Positions 33,652 through 41,712 of a stretch of DNA of 64,000 nt are shown piece by piece (the stretch's first letter is position 1; each line of letters opens with the position of its first letter). Location: assembly GCF_003722315.1 (NCBI RefSeq), contig NZ_CP033580.1, positions 62,001-126,000 of the forward strand, in the 5' to 3' direction. A program made the translations under genes and the position numbers. The stretch comes from Thermoanaerobacter ethanolicus JW 200 (GTDB taxonomy: Bacteria; Bacillota; Thermoanaerobacteria; Thermoanaerobacterales; Thermoanaerobacteraceae). The notes under the pieces were generated by a model, which was not told where the DNA came from, did no database searches, and saw only the letters and a list, made by a program, of their open reading frames with translations.

Positions 33652-34206
33652 TCAATGTAAATTTAGATTTTTTAATTTCTTCCAATGCTTTAGAATAAAT
33701 TTTGAAGACAATCCCACAAAAATGCCAGTCCCAACTCCAGCTATCATTAATACAGGTATATAAACCATTATATTGATATTTTGCACTATAAGAGAAGCTA
33801 CCAGCATCTGACCAATGTTGTGAAATACAGCACCTATAACACTGACCCCAACTTCAGTTATATTTTCTTTGCCTACTTTTTTTGCGAAAAACATGGCAAA
33901 AAGGCTTAATAAACCTCCGCCTATGCTATAAAAAAAGGAAGATGGCGAGGAAGCAAAAAATGTTGCTAGCAATATCCTTACAGCAAGCACAATAAATGTA
34001 TCAAAAAAGCCAAACAAATACAAAGATACGACTGTGATTATGTTAGCAAGTCCTAACTTAGCACCGGGAGCAATAAAAGGGACAGGTAATATTCCTTCTA
34101 TAATGTATAAGACTAAAGAATTAGCAACTAATATAGCCAGAAAAACCATTCTCTGAGTCTTTGACATAGTTGTATGCTCAATAGACGACTTGGTCAACTT
34201 TGTCAT
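33652..34206 (-). CDS. eetB: EetB-like membrane protein (Gx-transporter / heptaprenyl synthase component I family)
   Basis: A 184-aa hydrophobic protein with about six TM segments, including EGILPVPFIAPGAKLGLANIITVVSLYLFG and SIGGGLLSLFAMFFAKK, the marks of the Hpre_diP_synt_I/Gx transporter family, which resembles ECF-transporter substrate-binding subunits. EetB in the Listeria locus belongs to this family and is required for electron transfer between quinol and the flavin lipoprotein. I use ATG 34206, with GGGGTG 8 nt upstream; it overlaps eetA by 29 nt, so translation is coupled. Family members annotated as heptaprenyl synthase subunits are the main alternative. Confidence 0.83.
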   Translation of the reverse strand: MTKLTKSSIEHTTMSKTQRMVFLAILVANSLVLYIIEGILPVPFIAPGAKLGLANIITVVSLYLFGFFDTFIVLAVRILLATFFASSPSSFFYSIGGGLLSLFAMFFAKKVGKENITEVGVSVIGAVFHNIGQMLVASLIVQNINIMVYIPVLMIAGVGTGIFVGLSSKFILKHWKKLKNLNLH

Positions 34207-34558
34207 TTTTAACACCCCGTATTTCTACAACTATCCTAAACGGCAAACATATTATACTTTGCCCCGGTTTATCAATAAATCCTTCTTTTATACAAATTTT
34301 ATCTGGGCACTCAGCGTAAATAACCTTTACCCCACCATCTTCAACCAGCAATACATCTTTCCCATATTTTGTAACTATAGGTATCTCTTCTCGATAATTA
34401 ACATCATCTAAGGACACCTCTTTATATATCTTACCGTCTACCATTATTGCCGCATATTTGTGGGGATAATGTTGGGTTGTTGATACTTTGTAAAATATCA
34501 ACAACCCGATAGACAAAATCGCCACAAAAAGTACTATGAGGATATCACCTTTTTTCAC
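34178..34558 (-). CDS. eetA: EetA-like protein with NusG domain II fold
   Basis: A 126-aa membrane-anchored protein. One TM (about residues 6-24) is followed by an outside domain of the NusG domain II (NusG_II) type: YAAIMVDGKIYKEVSLDD, then VKVIYAECPDKICIKEGFIDKPGQSIICLPFRIVVEI with cysteines at CPDKIC and IICLP. These cysteines, conserved in the family, could bind a cofactor. EetA and EetB are required for electron transfer in Listeria although their mechanism is not known. Directly downstream of ndh2 (26-nt gap). Confidence 0.85.
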   Translation of the reverse strand: MKKGDILIVLFVAILSIGLLIFYKVSTTQHYPHKYAAIMVDGKIYKEVSLDDVNYREEIPIVTKYGKDVLLVEDGGVKVIYAECPDKICIKEGFIDKPGQSIICLPFRIVVEIRGVKNDKVDQVVY

Positions 34559-34584
34559 TATAAATAACCCTCTTTCATATTACA

Positions 34585-36375
34585 TCAGCTAACATAAAGA
34601 TACGTTCTTCTGGCAAAAGAAGTCTTTTTCCACCAATTTTTTATCCACGGTATCACATAATAATCCAGTCCAAAAGCTCTCCCCGCTCCTCCCATAAGAG
34701 CTATAGCTGAAAAAATATACCACAATATAGACTTATCTGCCATCGCAGATAATATGAAGTTCAGTGCCAAGAATATAGAACCAGCTGATGCTAAGGCGGT
34801 AAACAAACCTGCTATTAAAGCCAGACCTATCGCTACTTCTGCAAGCACTACCATTGCTTGGAATAAGAAGGCATGTGGTGCTACAAAAGTATCCATAAAC
34901 CATTTGTAGAAAGCTGGAGGCTCTTTTAACAATGGCTGCAAGGCCTGCGCTGCAGTTGCAGCTTCGCCAGCTTTAGCTGTAGCACCGGATACATCAGAGG
35001 TAGTTATAATAAATATTTTTGAAGGGTCAAGCCATCCTTGCTGTATCTTATTTATGCCTTCTATAAGCCACAATGCACCCACATATATTCTTAAAAGAAC
35101 AAGCCAAAAGATAGGAATATGCGCGGCAATATGTCCTCCCAATATTGAGCGATTGCTTTTAACTTCAAAGAACTCATGGTAAATGTATGATAACACGGCA
35201 TCAACGCCTGCTACTCCAAAAAGGTAATGCATATTTACAAGGTGCTTCATAGCCATTGCTAAAAAGCCTGTCAAAGACACACCCATAAGTTCTGCTACTG
35301 CATATCTACTTCCTATAGAAACCATAAAACCATGGTATCTAGGTTTAAAAGGCTTTTTTTCTTCTCCTTTTATATCAGCCACTATATTGTGTACTGCAGT
35401 TTCAGCTGACTGTAGTGCTGTCTCTACAACTTGAGGAATAGGTTTTCCATCTAACTCATAGTATGCTAAATCGCCTATTACATAGATATTTTCTTTGCCT
35501 ACTGCTTGCATGTATTCATTTGTCTGGACTCTACATCTTCTACCTAACTCTAAGCCAAAATTCTCAACGCATTTGTTACCTTGAACTCCACAGGTCCATA
35601 TAAGCGTTTTTGTTTCAATCTTTCTTTCATCTTTTAAAACTATATAATCCTTTGCTACTTCCACTATAGGAGCATTAGTCAAAACTTCTACTCCTTTTCT
35701 GTTCAAAAACTTTTGAGCTTTGGCAGCTAATCTTGCATTTAAGTTGGGAAGTATGGTATTCAGCGCTTCTACCACCATAATTTTAACATCATTGCGATCT
35801 AAATGATATTTGTCACACAAGCTTTTTGTCCATTCCATTAATTCGCCTGCAGTTTCAATTCCCGTAAACCCTGCGCCAGCTACCACAAAGGTAAGCATTT
35901 TTCTTTTCTTTTCTGCATTACTTTCAACACTCGCTTTTCTAAACATCTCCTCAATATGTTCCCTTGTCTTAATAGCAGCTTCTAACGTTCCTACCGTAAA
36001 CCCATACTCAAACACACCGGGTATGCCAAAATCACATGGTTCACTTCCAATCCCTAAAATCAAATAATCATAGTTATACTCCCCATCTTTTCCAATTACG
36101 CTTTGCTTTTCATAATCAATCTTTTCCACTTCATCTGTTATGACTTTTACTTTTTTGTTTGCGAAAATTTTGTGTAAGTACACACGAACGCTATCAGGTT
36201 CTATTCTGGAACCAGCCACTTCATGTAAATCTGTTAACAATGTATGATAGGGTTTTTTGTCAATAAGAGTTATTTCTACAGTGCTATCATTTTTAAATTT
36301 TTTGTTTAATAGTTTGGCGGCGTGTACGCCCCCATACCCGGCCCCAATGATAACAATTCTTTTATGACTACTCAT
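34585..36375 (-). CDS. ndh2: Type II NADH dehydrogenase with C-terminal DoxX-like membrane extension (Ndh2)
   Basis: A 596-aa flavoprotein. The NDH-2 core (about 1-395) has the FAD motif IVIIGAGYGGVHAAKLL, the NADH motif FVVAGAGFTGIETAGEL, and the FAD-ribityl/quinone motif GDLAYYELDGKPIPQVVETALQSAE. A membrane-bound extension (about 430-596) resembles DoxX: LRIYVGALWLIEGINKIQQGWLDPSKIF and further TM segments. The electron-transfer Ndh2 of Listeria also carries a C-terminal membrane extension that separates it from the respiratory Ndh1. It oxidises NADH and reduces the dedicated quinone. I start at ATG 36375 with AGAGGTG upstream. It leads the operon; a promoter with TAGACA-17-TAAAAT is visible about 60 nt upstream. 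Confidence 0.9.
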   Translation of the reverse strand: MSSHKRIVIIGAGYGGVHAAKLLNKKFKNDSTVEITLIDKKPYHTLLTDLHEVAGSRIEPDSVRVYLHKIFANKKVKVITDEVEKIDYEKQSVIGKDGEYNYDYLILGIGSEPCDFGIPGVFEYGFTVGTLEAAIKTREHIEEMFRKASVESNAEKKRKMLTFVVAGAGFTGIETAGELMEWTKSLCDKYHLDRNDVKIMVVEALNTILPNLNARLAAKAQKFLNRKGVEVLTNAPIVEVAKDYIVLKDERKIETKTLIWTCGVQGNKCVENFGLELGRRCRVQTNEYMQAVGKENIYVIGDLAYYELDGKPIPQVVETALQSAETAVHNIVADIKGEEKKPFKPRYHGFMVSIGSRYAVAELMGVSLTGFLAMAMKHLVNMHYLFGVAGVDAVLSYIYHEFFEVKSNRSILGGHIAAHIPIFWLVLLRIYVGALWLIEGINKIQQGWLDPSKIFIITTSDVSGATAKAGEAATAAQALQPLLKEPPAFYKWFMDTFVAPHAFLFQAMVVLAEVAIGLALIAGLFTALASAGSIFLALNFILSAMADKSILWYIFSAIALMGGAGRAFGLDYYVIPWIKNWWKKTSFARRTYLYVS

Positions 36376-36487
36376 AAAAAACACCTCTTATTTGATATAA
36401 TTATAACAGTATTCCTTACATAAATTTTACTATATAAATTACGCTTTGTCTATAGTTTAACAACGAAAACCTTATCTTATATTTTTT

Positions 36488-36531
36488 AAAAAAATTCATG
36501 GGGATATACCTTATCAAAAAAGCATACCCCC
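36488..36531 (-). terminator. Probable terminator behind ferritin
   Basis: On the reverse strand a GGGGGTATGC / ATATCCCC imperfect stem with a T-rich loop (36531-36500) is followed by a run of T residues (36494-36488). It separates ferritin from ndh2. Confidence 0.6.
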
Positions 36532-36617
36532 GTACTGTATTTCCGCGATTTCGTTAAGTTTCCATAAGCAGAGTCATCGTTTTAAAAATGCCTAAATTTA
36601 AACAAACAACGAACCGT

Positions 36618-37142
36618 TTATTGCTGTCCTTGCGCAAGTGGAGCAGGTAATACAAATGTCCTTTGAGCCAATTCAGCATTCAGCATGAATATAGGCTGTA
36701 TGTTATCTCCTATAAGCTCTAACTTGTCAACAAGCCTCTGGAAGCTCTCTTCTTCTTCTACCTGCTCATTAACAAACCACTGCAAAAATGCATTTGTGGC
36801 ATGGTCTTTATCCTCAATTGCTATATCAACAAGCTTGTAAATCCTTTCAGTTACAGTTTTTTCATGACTCAAAGCCTTTTTAAAAAGGTCTAAAATACTT
36901 TCAAAGTTTCCCTCTGGTTTTTCTATCGGGTACAGAGTCACTTTCCCACCCATGCGATATATGTACTCGTAAAAAATTCTCGCATGTGCAAGTTCTTCTT
37001 GTGTCTGAACCTTGAAGAAATTAGCAAAACCTTCTAAGTTTTTCTCTTGAAAATAATTTTCCATTGCTACATATAGATATGCAGAATAAATTTCGTAATT
37101 CAACTGTTTATTTAATCCTTCCAACATTTTGTTGCTTAACAT
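36618..37142 (-). CDS. ftnA: Bacterial non-heme ferritin
   Basis: A 174-aa iron-storage protein. Ferroxidase ligands are recognisable: E in NYEIYSAYLYVAM (E17-like), EELAHARIFYEYI (E50 and H53-like), E94-like in ALSHEKTVTERIYKL, and Q127-like in FLQWFVNEQVEEE. The four-helix fold covers the whole length. It forms a 24-mer shell and stores Fe(III) after oxidation. I used ATG 37142, preceded by AAAGGTGGG. Being next to an Fe(III)-reduction-type electron-transfer locus is suggestive. A terminator separates them, so any shared control is not evident. Confidence 0.94.
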   Translation of the reverse strand: MLSNKMLEGLNKQLNYEIYSAYLYVAMENYFQEKNLEGFANFFKVQTQEELAHARIFYEYIYRMGGKVTLYPIEKPEGNFESILDLFKKALSHEKTVTERIYKLVDIAIEDKDHATNAFLQWFVNEQVEEEESFQRLVDKLELIGDNIQPIFMLNAELAQRTFVLPAPLAQGQQ

Positions 37143-37247
37143 ACAAAACCCACCTTTCAATCTAGAACTTCCTTATATTTCTATTGTACACTTTTAAAAG
37201 CCAAAAAACAAGTAAAAATAAGACAAACCAGTATTTTAAGAATTTCC

Positions 37248-37991
37248 TTAAATCTTTCCTTGGTTTTCTACTAATTTCTTTTTCTCTTTTACTTTCTCTT
37301 CATCGGCAAGATAATAATGCCTTATAGGCTTTAAATCATCATCAAGCTCATAAACTAAGGGAATTCCTGTAGGGATGTTTAGCTCCATTATCTCCTCATT
37401 TGAAAGATTGTCAAGGTATTTTATCAGCCCTCTTAAACTGTTTCCATGGGCAACTATGAGGACTTTTTTACCGGATTTTATCGTCGGCGCAATTGTTGAT
37501 TTCCAATACGGAATAACCCTATTAATTGTGTCAATCAAGTTTTCAGTGAGGGGAATTTCATCTTCAGAAAGGTCAGCATATCTGGGGTCAAAACCGGGGT
37601 ATCTTGGGTCATCTTTTGTCAATGCAGGAGGCCTTACATCAGCAGACCTTCTCCATATTTTTACCTGCTCTTCTCCGTATTTCTTGGCAGTCTCAGCTTT
37701 ATTGAGCCCTTGAAGTGCTCCGTAATGTCTTTCATTGAGCCTCCATGATTTGTAAACCGGTATCCACATCCTGTCCAATTCATCAAGAACAATCCACAAA
37801 GTCCTTATAGCCCTTTTAAGTACAGAAGTAAAAGCACAATCAAAAGTGTATCCTTCTGCCTTTAAAGTCTTGCCACTCTCTCTTGCCTCTTCAATACCTC
37901 TCGGTGACAGATCCACATCCGTCCAGCCAGTAAATCTATTTTCCATATTCCACAGGCTTTCTCCATGCCGCAGTAAAACAACCTTATGCAT
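37248..37991 (-). CDS. gpmA: 2,3-bisphosphoglycerate-dependent phosphoglycerate mutase
   Basis: A 247-aa glycolytic enzyme converting 3- to 2-phosphoglycerate. Phosphohistidine motif [10 protein letters not shown] (H11-like), substrate loop [11 protein letters not shown], then [28 protein letters not shown] and the second catalytic His in VAHGNSLRG. The length matches E. coli GpmA. I chose ATG 37991 with AAAGGTGGG 7 nt upstream. A promoter (38075-38103) and a Fur/PerR-like palindrome (38110-38124) lie upstream, in a 430-bp region that ends at the IS1182-type element. Confidence 0.95.
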   Translation of the reverse strand: MHKVVLLRHGESLWNMENRFTGWTDVDLSPRGIEEARESGKTLKAEGYTFDCAFTSVLKRAIRTLWIVLDELDRMWIPVYKSWRLNERHYGALQGLNKAETAKKYGEEQVKIWRRSADVRPPALTKDDPRYPGFDPRYADLSEDEIPLTENLIDTINRVIPYWKSTIAPTIKSGKKVLIVAHGNSLRGLIKYLDNLSNEEIMELNIPTGIPLVYELDDDLKPIRHYYLADEEKVKEKKKLVENQGKI

Positions 37992-38055
37992 ACTTTTTCC
38001 CACCTTTCACATATTATATATCAAAAATTTATACAAAGATTTTCTGTCTTTTCAT

Positions 38056-38126
38056 ACTCTATCCTGTTTTCTTAATTATATCTCACTTAAAACTTAAATA
38101 CAATAGTATTGATAATTATTCTTATT
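38056..38126. repeat. Copy 1 of a 70-bp promoter-region direct repeat
   Basis: Shares with 40841-40912 a conserved block (CTATCCTGTTTTCT, ATTATATCTCA) and the end block TTGATAATTATTCTTATT, with a less similar middle. Both copies are in the same orientation and lie upstream of leftward genes (gpmA, GNAT). Confidence 0.75.
38075..38124 (-). promoter_or_regulatory. gpmA promoter with a Fur/PerR-like box upstream of -35
   Basis: On the reverse strand TTGTAT (38103-38098), a 17-nt spacer and TATAAT (38080-38075). Seven nt upstream of the -35 hexamer is TGATAATTATTCTTA (38110-38124), which matches a 7-1-7 Fur or PerR box well in its left half (TGATAAT) and partly in the right. The rest of 38125-38217 shows nothing I can support. 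Confidence 0.55.
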
Positions 38127-38217
38127 TAAGATTTATATGTATCCGAAAATCTATATTTATAAAATACTATTTATTTACGCAATTTTTTGCAAAATAATGG
38201 GTATTGCCAGATTATTT

Positions 38218-40186
38218 TACTTTGACAATGCCATCTCCCGGTTTATCAACCATTATAACAAGCAAATAGATTTATTTAAATTATAGTTTTGATTCTAGTG
38301 TAAAAAGCCTCTTTTCTTTATGAAGAAGTATAAATATAAAATAGATTGAATAAATAAACATAAAAATATAGGTAGTACAAATTTTCATAGAATTATGTTA
38401 GAATCAAAGAAGCAAAAATTACAACAAATGGGGTGTTGCACTTGTTTAGAGAAAACAGCGACCATTTTCAACAATCTTTATTTGAAAGTGTTAACTTCAT
38501 GGATTCAAGGATAAAGGCTAAACTAGAAAAATCATGGGCACCCATATTCTATAAATACGTGTTCTGCAACATCGATGAAAAACCCTTTTCAGTCTTATAC
38601 AGTGATACAGGAAGGCCTAACTTCCCGGTTAACATACTCCTTTCCCTGGAATACATAAAACACCTTAAAAACTACTCTGATGATGAACTTATTGAAAACT
38701 TTAACTTCAATTACCTGATAAATTACGCTGTAGGAATAAGGACATTAGGAGGCATGAACCTTTCAGAGAAAACCTTGTATGACTTTAGATCAAGGATATA
38801 CCAATACCTCATAAAACATCCTGAACAAGAGGACTTGATATTCGGGCAATTTCTAAATCTTACCAGTATTTTTGCCAAAGAAGCAGGCATATCCATGAAA
38901 GAACAGCGCATGGACTCCACCATGTTCATGTCAAACATCAAAAAAGCAGGAAGAATCGCCCTTGCCTTTGATGTACTTTACAGGGCAGTAAAATCCATCC
39001 CTGAAGATAGACTTTCAGAGAACCTGAAAGAAGTCCTCAACCCTAAATTCAAGACAGAAGTGATACATAAAACCAAGCCTTCAGAAAGCGAAAGCAGGCT
39101 CGAAATACTCTTGAATCTGTGCCAAGAAGCAAAGGAAACAATCGAAAACATTCCCGGACTTGAAAAATCCGATGCATATAAAATCCTCGCAAGATTCCTG
39201 TCAGAACAGGCGTACTACGACGAAAAAACCAAGAGGCTCAAGGCCAAAGACAGCAAAAGCATACCCAGCGATTCCCTTCAGTCAGCATACGATGAGGATG
39301 CTACTTATCGCAAGAAGGGGAACAAAGCTGAAAGCGGATACGTTTTAAACCTCAGCGAAACCTGTTCAAAAGAAAATCCCTTCCAGCTCATAACAGACTA
39401 TACGGTAGAAAAGAACATAAAAAGCGATGTAGAACTTTTAAAAGAAAGACTACCTATTGTAAAACAAAATACTGAATGCCAAGAAGTCTATGTAGACGGT
39501 GGTTATTACTCCGAAGAAGTAGTGCAAATTGCAAAAGAAAACGGTGTGGAACTCCACTTTACCGACTTAAGCGGCAGGAAGCCTATTTCTAGGATATCAG
39601 TGACCGAATATGAAATAGATGAAGAAACGAAAGTGATAACGAAGTGCCCAAGGGGAATAATACCCATCCATGCCGGTGTTAAGAAGGGGCAGACGGTGGC
39701 CCATTTTCCAAAAGAAGCCTGTGCAATGTGTGAATTGAAAAATCAATGTTACTGCAAAGAACAGAAAAAAGATTACGTGGTGAGGATAAATCTAAAATCG
39801 ATAGAAGCAGCCAAACAACGGGAAAAGATAGAATGTAGGTGTGAGGAAGACAAGAGCAAAAGAGCTGCAATAGAAGGTACCAATTCAGCCTTGAAGAGGG
39901 GTCATGGTCTTTCGAAGCTTCGAGTAAGGGGACTTGTAAAATGTAGAGTAAACGTAGGCTTAAAGGTATTGGCCCAGAACTTTAAGCGTTTTGCAAGATA
40001 CATGTTGGAGCGAGCTAAAAAAGCTATTCCAAAGGTCCGAGGGGGAAGTGTGCCCATATTGGCCCAATAAATGGTAATAACGTATTATAAAGGTAAATAT
40101 AAGCTTTTCTTGGCGGACTTTAAACTGGATTTTTGTTATCATAGGTGCAAATTACCACAATTTACCTAAATAAATTTGTCAAAGTA
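38218..40186 (+). mobile_element. IS1182-family-like insertion sequence, about 1.97 kb
   Basis: The ends have an inverted TACTTTGACAA (38218-38228) / TTGTCAAAGTA (40176-40186). The interior carries a complete IS1182-type transposase (38433-40070). I could not find a convincing target-site duplication next to the ends. The left non-coding arm is about 215 bp, the right 115 bp. It is inserted between gpmA and a GNAT gene and ends 14 bp after the GNAT stop codon. Confidence 0.82.
38433..40070 (+). CDS. IS1182-family transposase
   Basis: A 545-aa DDE transposase. The DUF772 block (FPVNILLSLEYIKHLKNYSDDELIENFNFNYLINYAVG...SEKTLYDFRSRI) covers about 60-140. The first catalytic Asp is in QRMDSTMFMSN, the second in YVDGGYYS. 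A zinc-ribbon-like insert (CAMCELKNQCYCKEQ) precedes the third acidic residue in AAIEGTNSALKRGHGLSKLRVRG. GC content is higher than in host genes. The reading frame is complete; the start in use may be TTG 38433 or a nearby codon. Confidence 0.9.
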   Translation: MLHLFRENSDHFQQSLFESVNFMDSRIKAKLEKSWAPIFYKYVFCNIDEKPFSVLYSDTGRPNFPVNILLSLEYIKHLKNYSDDELIENFNFNYLINYAVGIRTLGGMNLSEKTLYDFRSRIYQYLIKHPEQEDLIFGQFLNLTSIFAKEAGISMKEQRMDSTMFMSNIKKAGRIALAFDVLYRAVKSIPEDRLSENLKEVLNPKFKTEVIHKTKPSESESRLEILLNLCQEAKETIENIPGLEKSDAYKILARFLSEQAYYDEKTKRLKAKDSKSIPSDSLQSAYDEDATYRKKGNKAESGYVLNLSETCSKENPFQLITDYTVEKNIKSDVELLKERLPIVKQNTECQEVYVDGGYYSEEVVQIAKENGVELHFTDLSGRKPISRISVTEYEIDEETKVITKCPRGIIPIHAGVKKGQTVAHFPKEACAMCELKNQCYCKEQKKDYVVRINLKSIEAAKQREKIECRCEEDKSKRAAIEGTNSALKRGHGLSKLRVRGLVKCRVNVGLKVLAQNFKRFARYMLERAKKAIPKVRGGSVPILAQ

Positions 40187-40200
40187 CAGAAAAGCAGATT

Positions 40201-40701
40201 CTAAAATTGAGTTTCTACACTAGAATCTAGTTTTATTTCAAATTCAATTTCATGCAATATCGGTATATTATCATATCCATATAAAGGAATTTCGGGTTTT
40301 ATCTTTCGTGCTTCCTGAACTGCATTTACATAAAGTGCAACCATATTGAATCCTCTTTTTTGGTAAAAACGAATCGCTCTTATATTATCATTGGTTGTAA
40401 TAAGCCAAATTCTTTTACATTCTTGCTCCTTTGCTTTATGTATTACACGCTCTAACAATTTACTACCGATACCTTGATTTTCAATTAAACTATCAAGGGA
40501 TACTATTTCACATTCCTCATTATCAATATTATAGGTTATTAAACCTTTTATATCATTATTTACAATAGCCACATACCCTGGTAATTTGTCCATTGAATGA
40601 ACTTTACCTTTTGAAACCATTATTGGCGAACCCCAATTGCGTATTATAAAATCTATTACTTTTTTCTTTAACTTTTCATCAATTGGCTTAATAACAAGCA
40701 T
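40201..40701 (-). CDS. GNAT-family N-acetyltransferase
   Basis: A 166-aa acetyltransferase domain. The acetyl-CoA-binding motif is LIENQGIGSKLLERVIHKAKEQECKRIWLITTNDNIRAIRFYQKRGFNMVALY, a classical Q/RxxGxG/A motif A with motif B following. Its target, whether small molecule or protein, cannot be inferred. The gene has lost its right-hand neighbours to an IS element but itself is intact. A promoter closely similar to that of gpmA lies upstream (40860-40910). Confidence 0.85.
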   Translation of the reverse strand: MLVIKPIDEKLKKKVIDFIIRNWGSPIMVSKGKVHSMDKLPGYVAIVNNDIKGLITYNIDNEECEIVSLDSLIENQGIGSKLLERVIHKAKEQECKRIWLITTNDNIRAIRFYQKRGFNMVALYVNAVQEARKIKPEIPLYGYDNIPILHEIEFEIKLDSSVETQF

Positions 40702-40840
40702 GACATTTCACCTCTACTATCTTCTTGAATCTTTTCATCGGAAAATTATATCTTTTTTGCGCTATTAATTTCAACTGTTGCTTCCTTTCTCTCGCATTTT
40801 CACTATTACTAATTCTCAACACATAGTCTCTGCTTACTAT

Positions 40841-40912
40841 ACCCTATCCTGTTTTCTAAATTATATCTCAATTATTCTCCTGATTCCAACAATATTGATA
40901 ATTATTCTTATT
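40841..40912. repeat. Copy 2 of the 70-bp promoter-region direct repeat
   Basis: The second copy of 38056-38126, same orientation. With the first copy it brackets the IS1182-type element and the GNAT gene (2.7 kb). Confidence 0.75.
40860..40910 (-). promoter_or_regulatory. GNAT-gene promoter with a Fur/PerR-like box
   Basis: On the reverse strand TTGGAA (40889-40884), an 18-nt spacer and TATAAT (40865-40860), with TGATAATTATTCTTA at 40896-40910, 7 nt beyond the -35 as in the gpmA copy. Between the box and 40995 there is only AT-rich DNA with a 27-codon plus-strand frame lacking a ribosome site; I see nothing else there. Confidence 0.5.
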
Positions 40913-40995
40913 AGGTGAATTTATAATGAGAAAAGCCAATTTTAAGGAATGTATTGATAAAATTGATAAAATAAAATCAAAAAAAGAAATAATTT

Positions 40996-41317
40996 TTAAA
41001 AACATTTAAATTCTAAAGGAAAACGTCTTTTTTCTACATATCCATACCCTTTTTCAGCAGTATATTTTCTTCTAAAAGTTAATTCCTTTAATGCTGTAAC
41101 TTTATTCTGATTCTGTATTCTCGACATATCTAAATAGGGGGGTTATATCTATATACTCCATTTTCAAGTAAGCTTTATACTGTGTATCGTAAAATCTCTC
41201 AATTGTATTTTTGATTAAATCCTTATCATCTTTAAGAATATAAGAACAACCAGATAGCAAATTAATTAAGACAAATAGAATAACTGCCAATTTGAAAAAT
41301 TTTTCAAGCCAACTCAT
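40996..41317 (-). pseudogene. Small lipoprotein gene frameshifted at a C-run
   Basis: ATG 41317 (preceded by GGGAGGGAAAAG) opens a lipoprotein: hydrophobic signal, then LLSGCSYIL with the lipobox Cys. The frame stops early at 41102 after TPLFRYVENTESE. If one of six C residues at 41137-41142 is removed, it continues MEYIDITPYLDMSRIQNQNKV and KELTFRRKYTAEKGYGYVEKRRFPLEF to a stop at 40996. The continuation is rich in well-formed codons and looks genuine, so a one-base insertion is likely. The family is unknown to me; whether the 3' end is complete is uncertain. Confidence 0.65.
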
Positions 41318-41360
41318 CTTTTCCCTCCCATCTCCTTCTTCCTTTTCCATTATAACTTCT

Positions 41361-41422
41361 TAAATGTTAAAATTTATTAAAAAACTATTAAGTTTTGATT
41401 ACAAAATGGTTACAGTATAAAT
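41361..41422. repeat. Copy A of a 62-bp repeated upstream element
   Basis: 58 of 62 bases match 50060-50121. It lies between the leftward lipoprotein remnant and the rightward vapBC operon. The reverse strand contains TGTAACC about 28 nt from TTAATA, which recalls ECF-sigma promoters with AAC in the -35 region; that reading is tentative. Confidence 0.8.
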
Positions 41423-41461
41423 TTTTATTTTTATTTAAGAAATATAAAATTCCATTCTCCC

Positions 41462-41494
41462 TTGACTTAAAAGATTAAGTGTATTACAATACAC
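41462..41494 (+). promoter_or_regulatory. vapBC promoter with palindromic operator
   Basis: TTGACT (41462-41467), a 17-nt spacer and TACAAT (41485-41490). The palindrome GTGTATT-AC-AATACAC (41479-41494) covers the -10 box, where binding by the VapBC complex would block transcription, as known for autoregulated toxin-antitoxin operons. Confidence 0.8.
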
Positions 41495-41511
41495 ATTAGG
41501 AGGTGTACGTG

Positions 41512-41712
41512 ATGAGAACAAATATAGTCATAGATGAAAATCTCATCAAAGAAGCGTTAAAAATCTCAGGATTAAAAACTAAAAAAGAAGTTGTCAATTT
41601 GGCTTTAAAAGAATTTGTAGAAAATCGCAGAAGAAAAAATTTAATGGAGATAAAAGGAAAAATACAGTTTGATGAAAATTATGATTACAAAAAAATGAGG
41701 GAAGGCAAATGA
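41512..41712 (+). CDS. vapB: VapB-family antitoxin (ribbon-helix-helix)
   Basis: A 66-aa protein. The N-terminal ribbon-helix-helix (MRTNIVIDENLIKEALKISGLKTKKEVVNLALKEFVENR) binds DNA as a dimer; the C-terminal tail (MEIKGKIQFDENYDYKKMREGK) is the VapC-wrapping part. ATG 41512 has AGGAGGT 7 nt upstream and is preferred over GTG 41503. Its stop overlaps the vapC start by 4 nt, the standard coupling that keeps antitoxin in excess. Confidence 0.92.
   Translation: MRTNIVIDENLIKEALKISGLKTKKEVVNLALKEFVENRRRKNLMEIKGKIQFDENYDYKKMREGK

Noticed and set aside
38190-38230. A target-site duplication for the IS1182-type element (CAGATT near both ends)
   Set aside because: The matching bases do not abut the inverted ends at equal distance, so I cannot claim a duplication.
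40920-41003. A 27-codon plus-strand frame starting MRKANFKECIDK
   Set aside because: No ribosome site, and it overlaps the restored end of the lipoprotein pseudogene; chance is likely.
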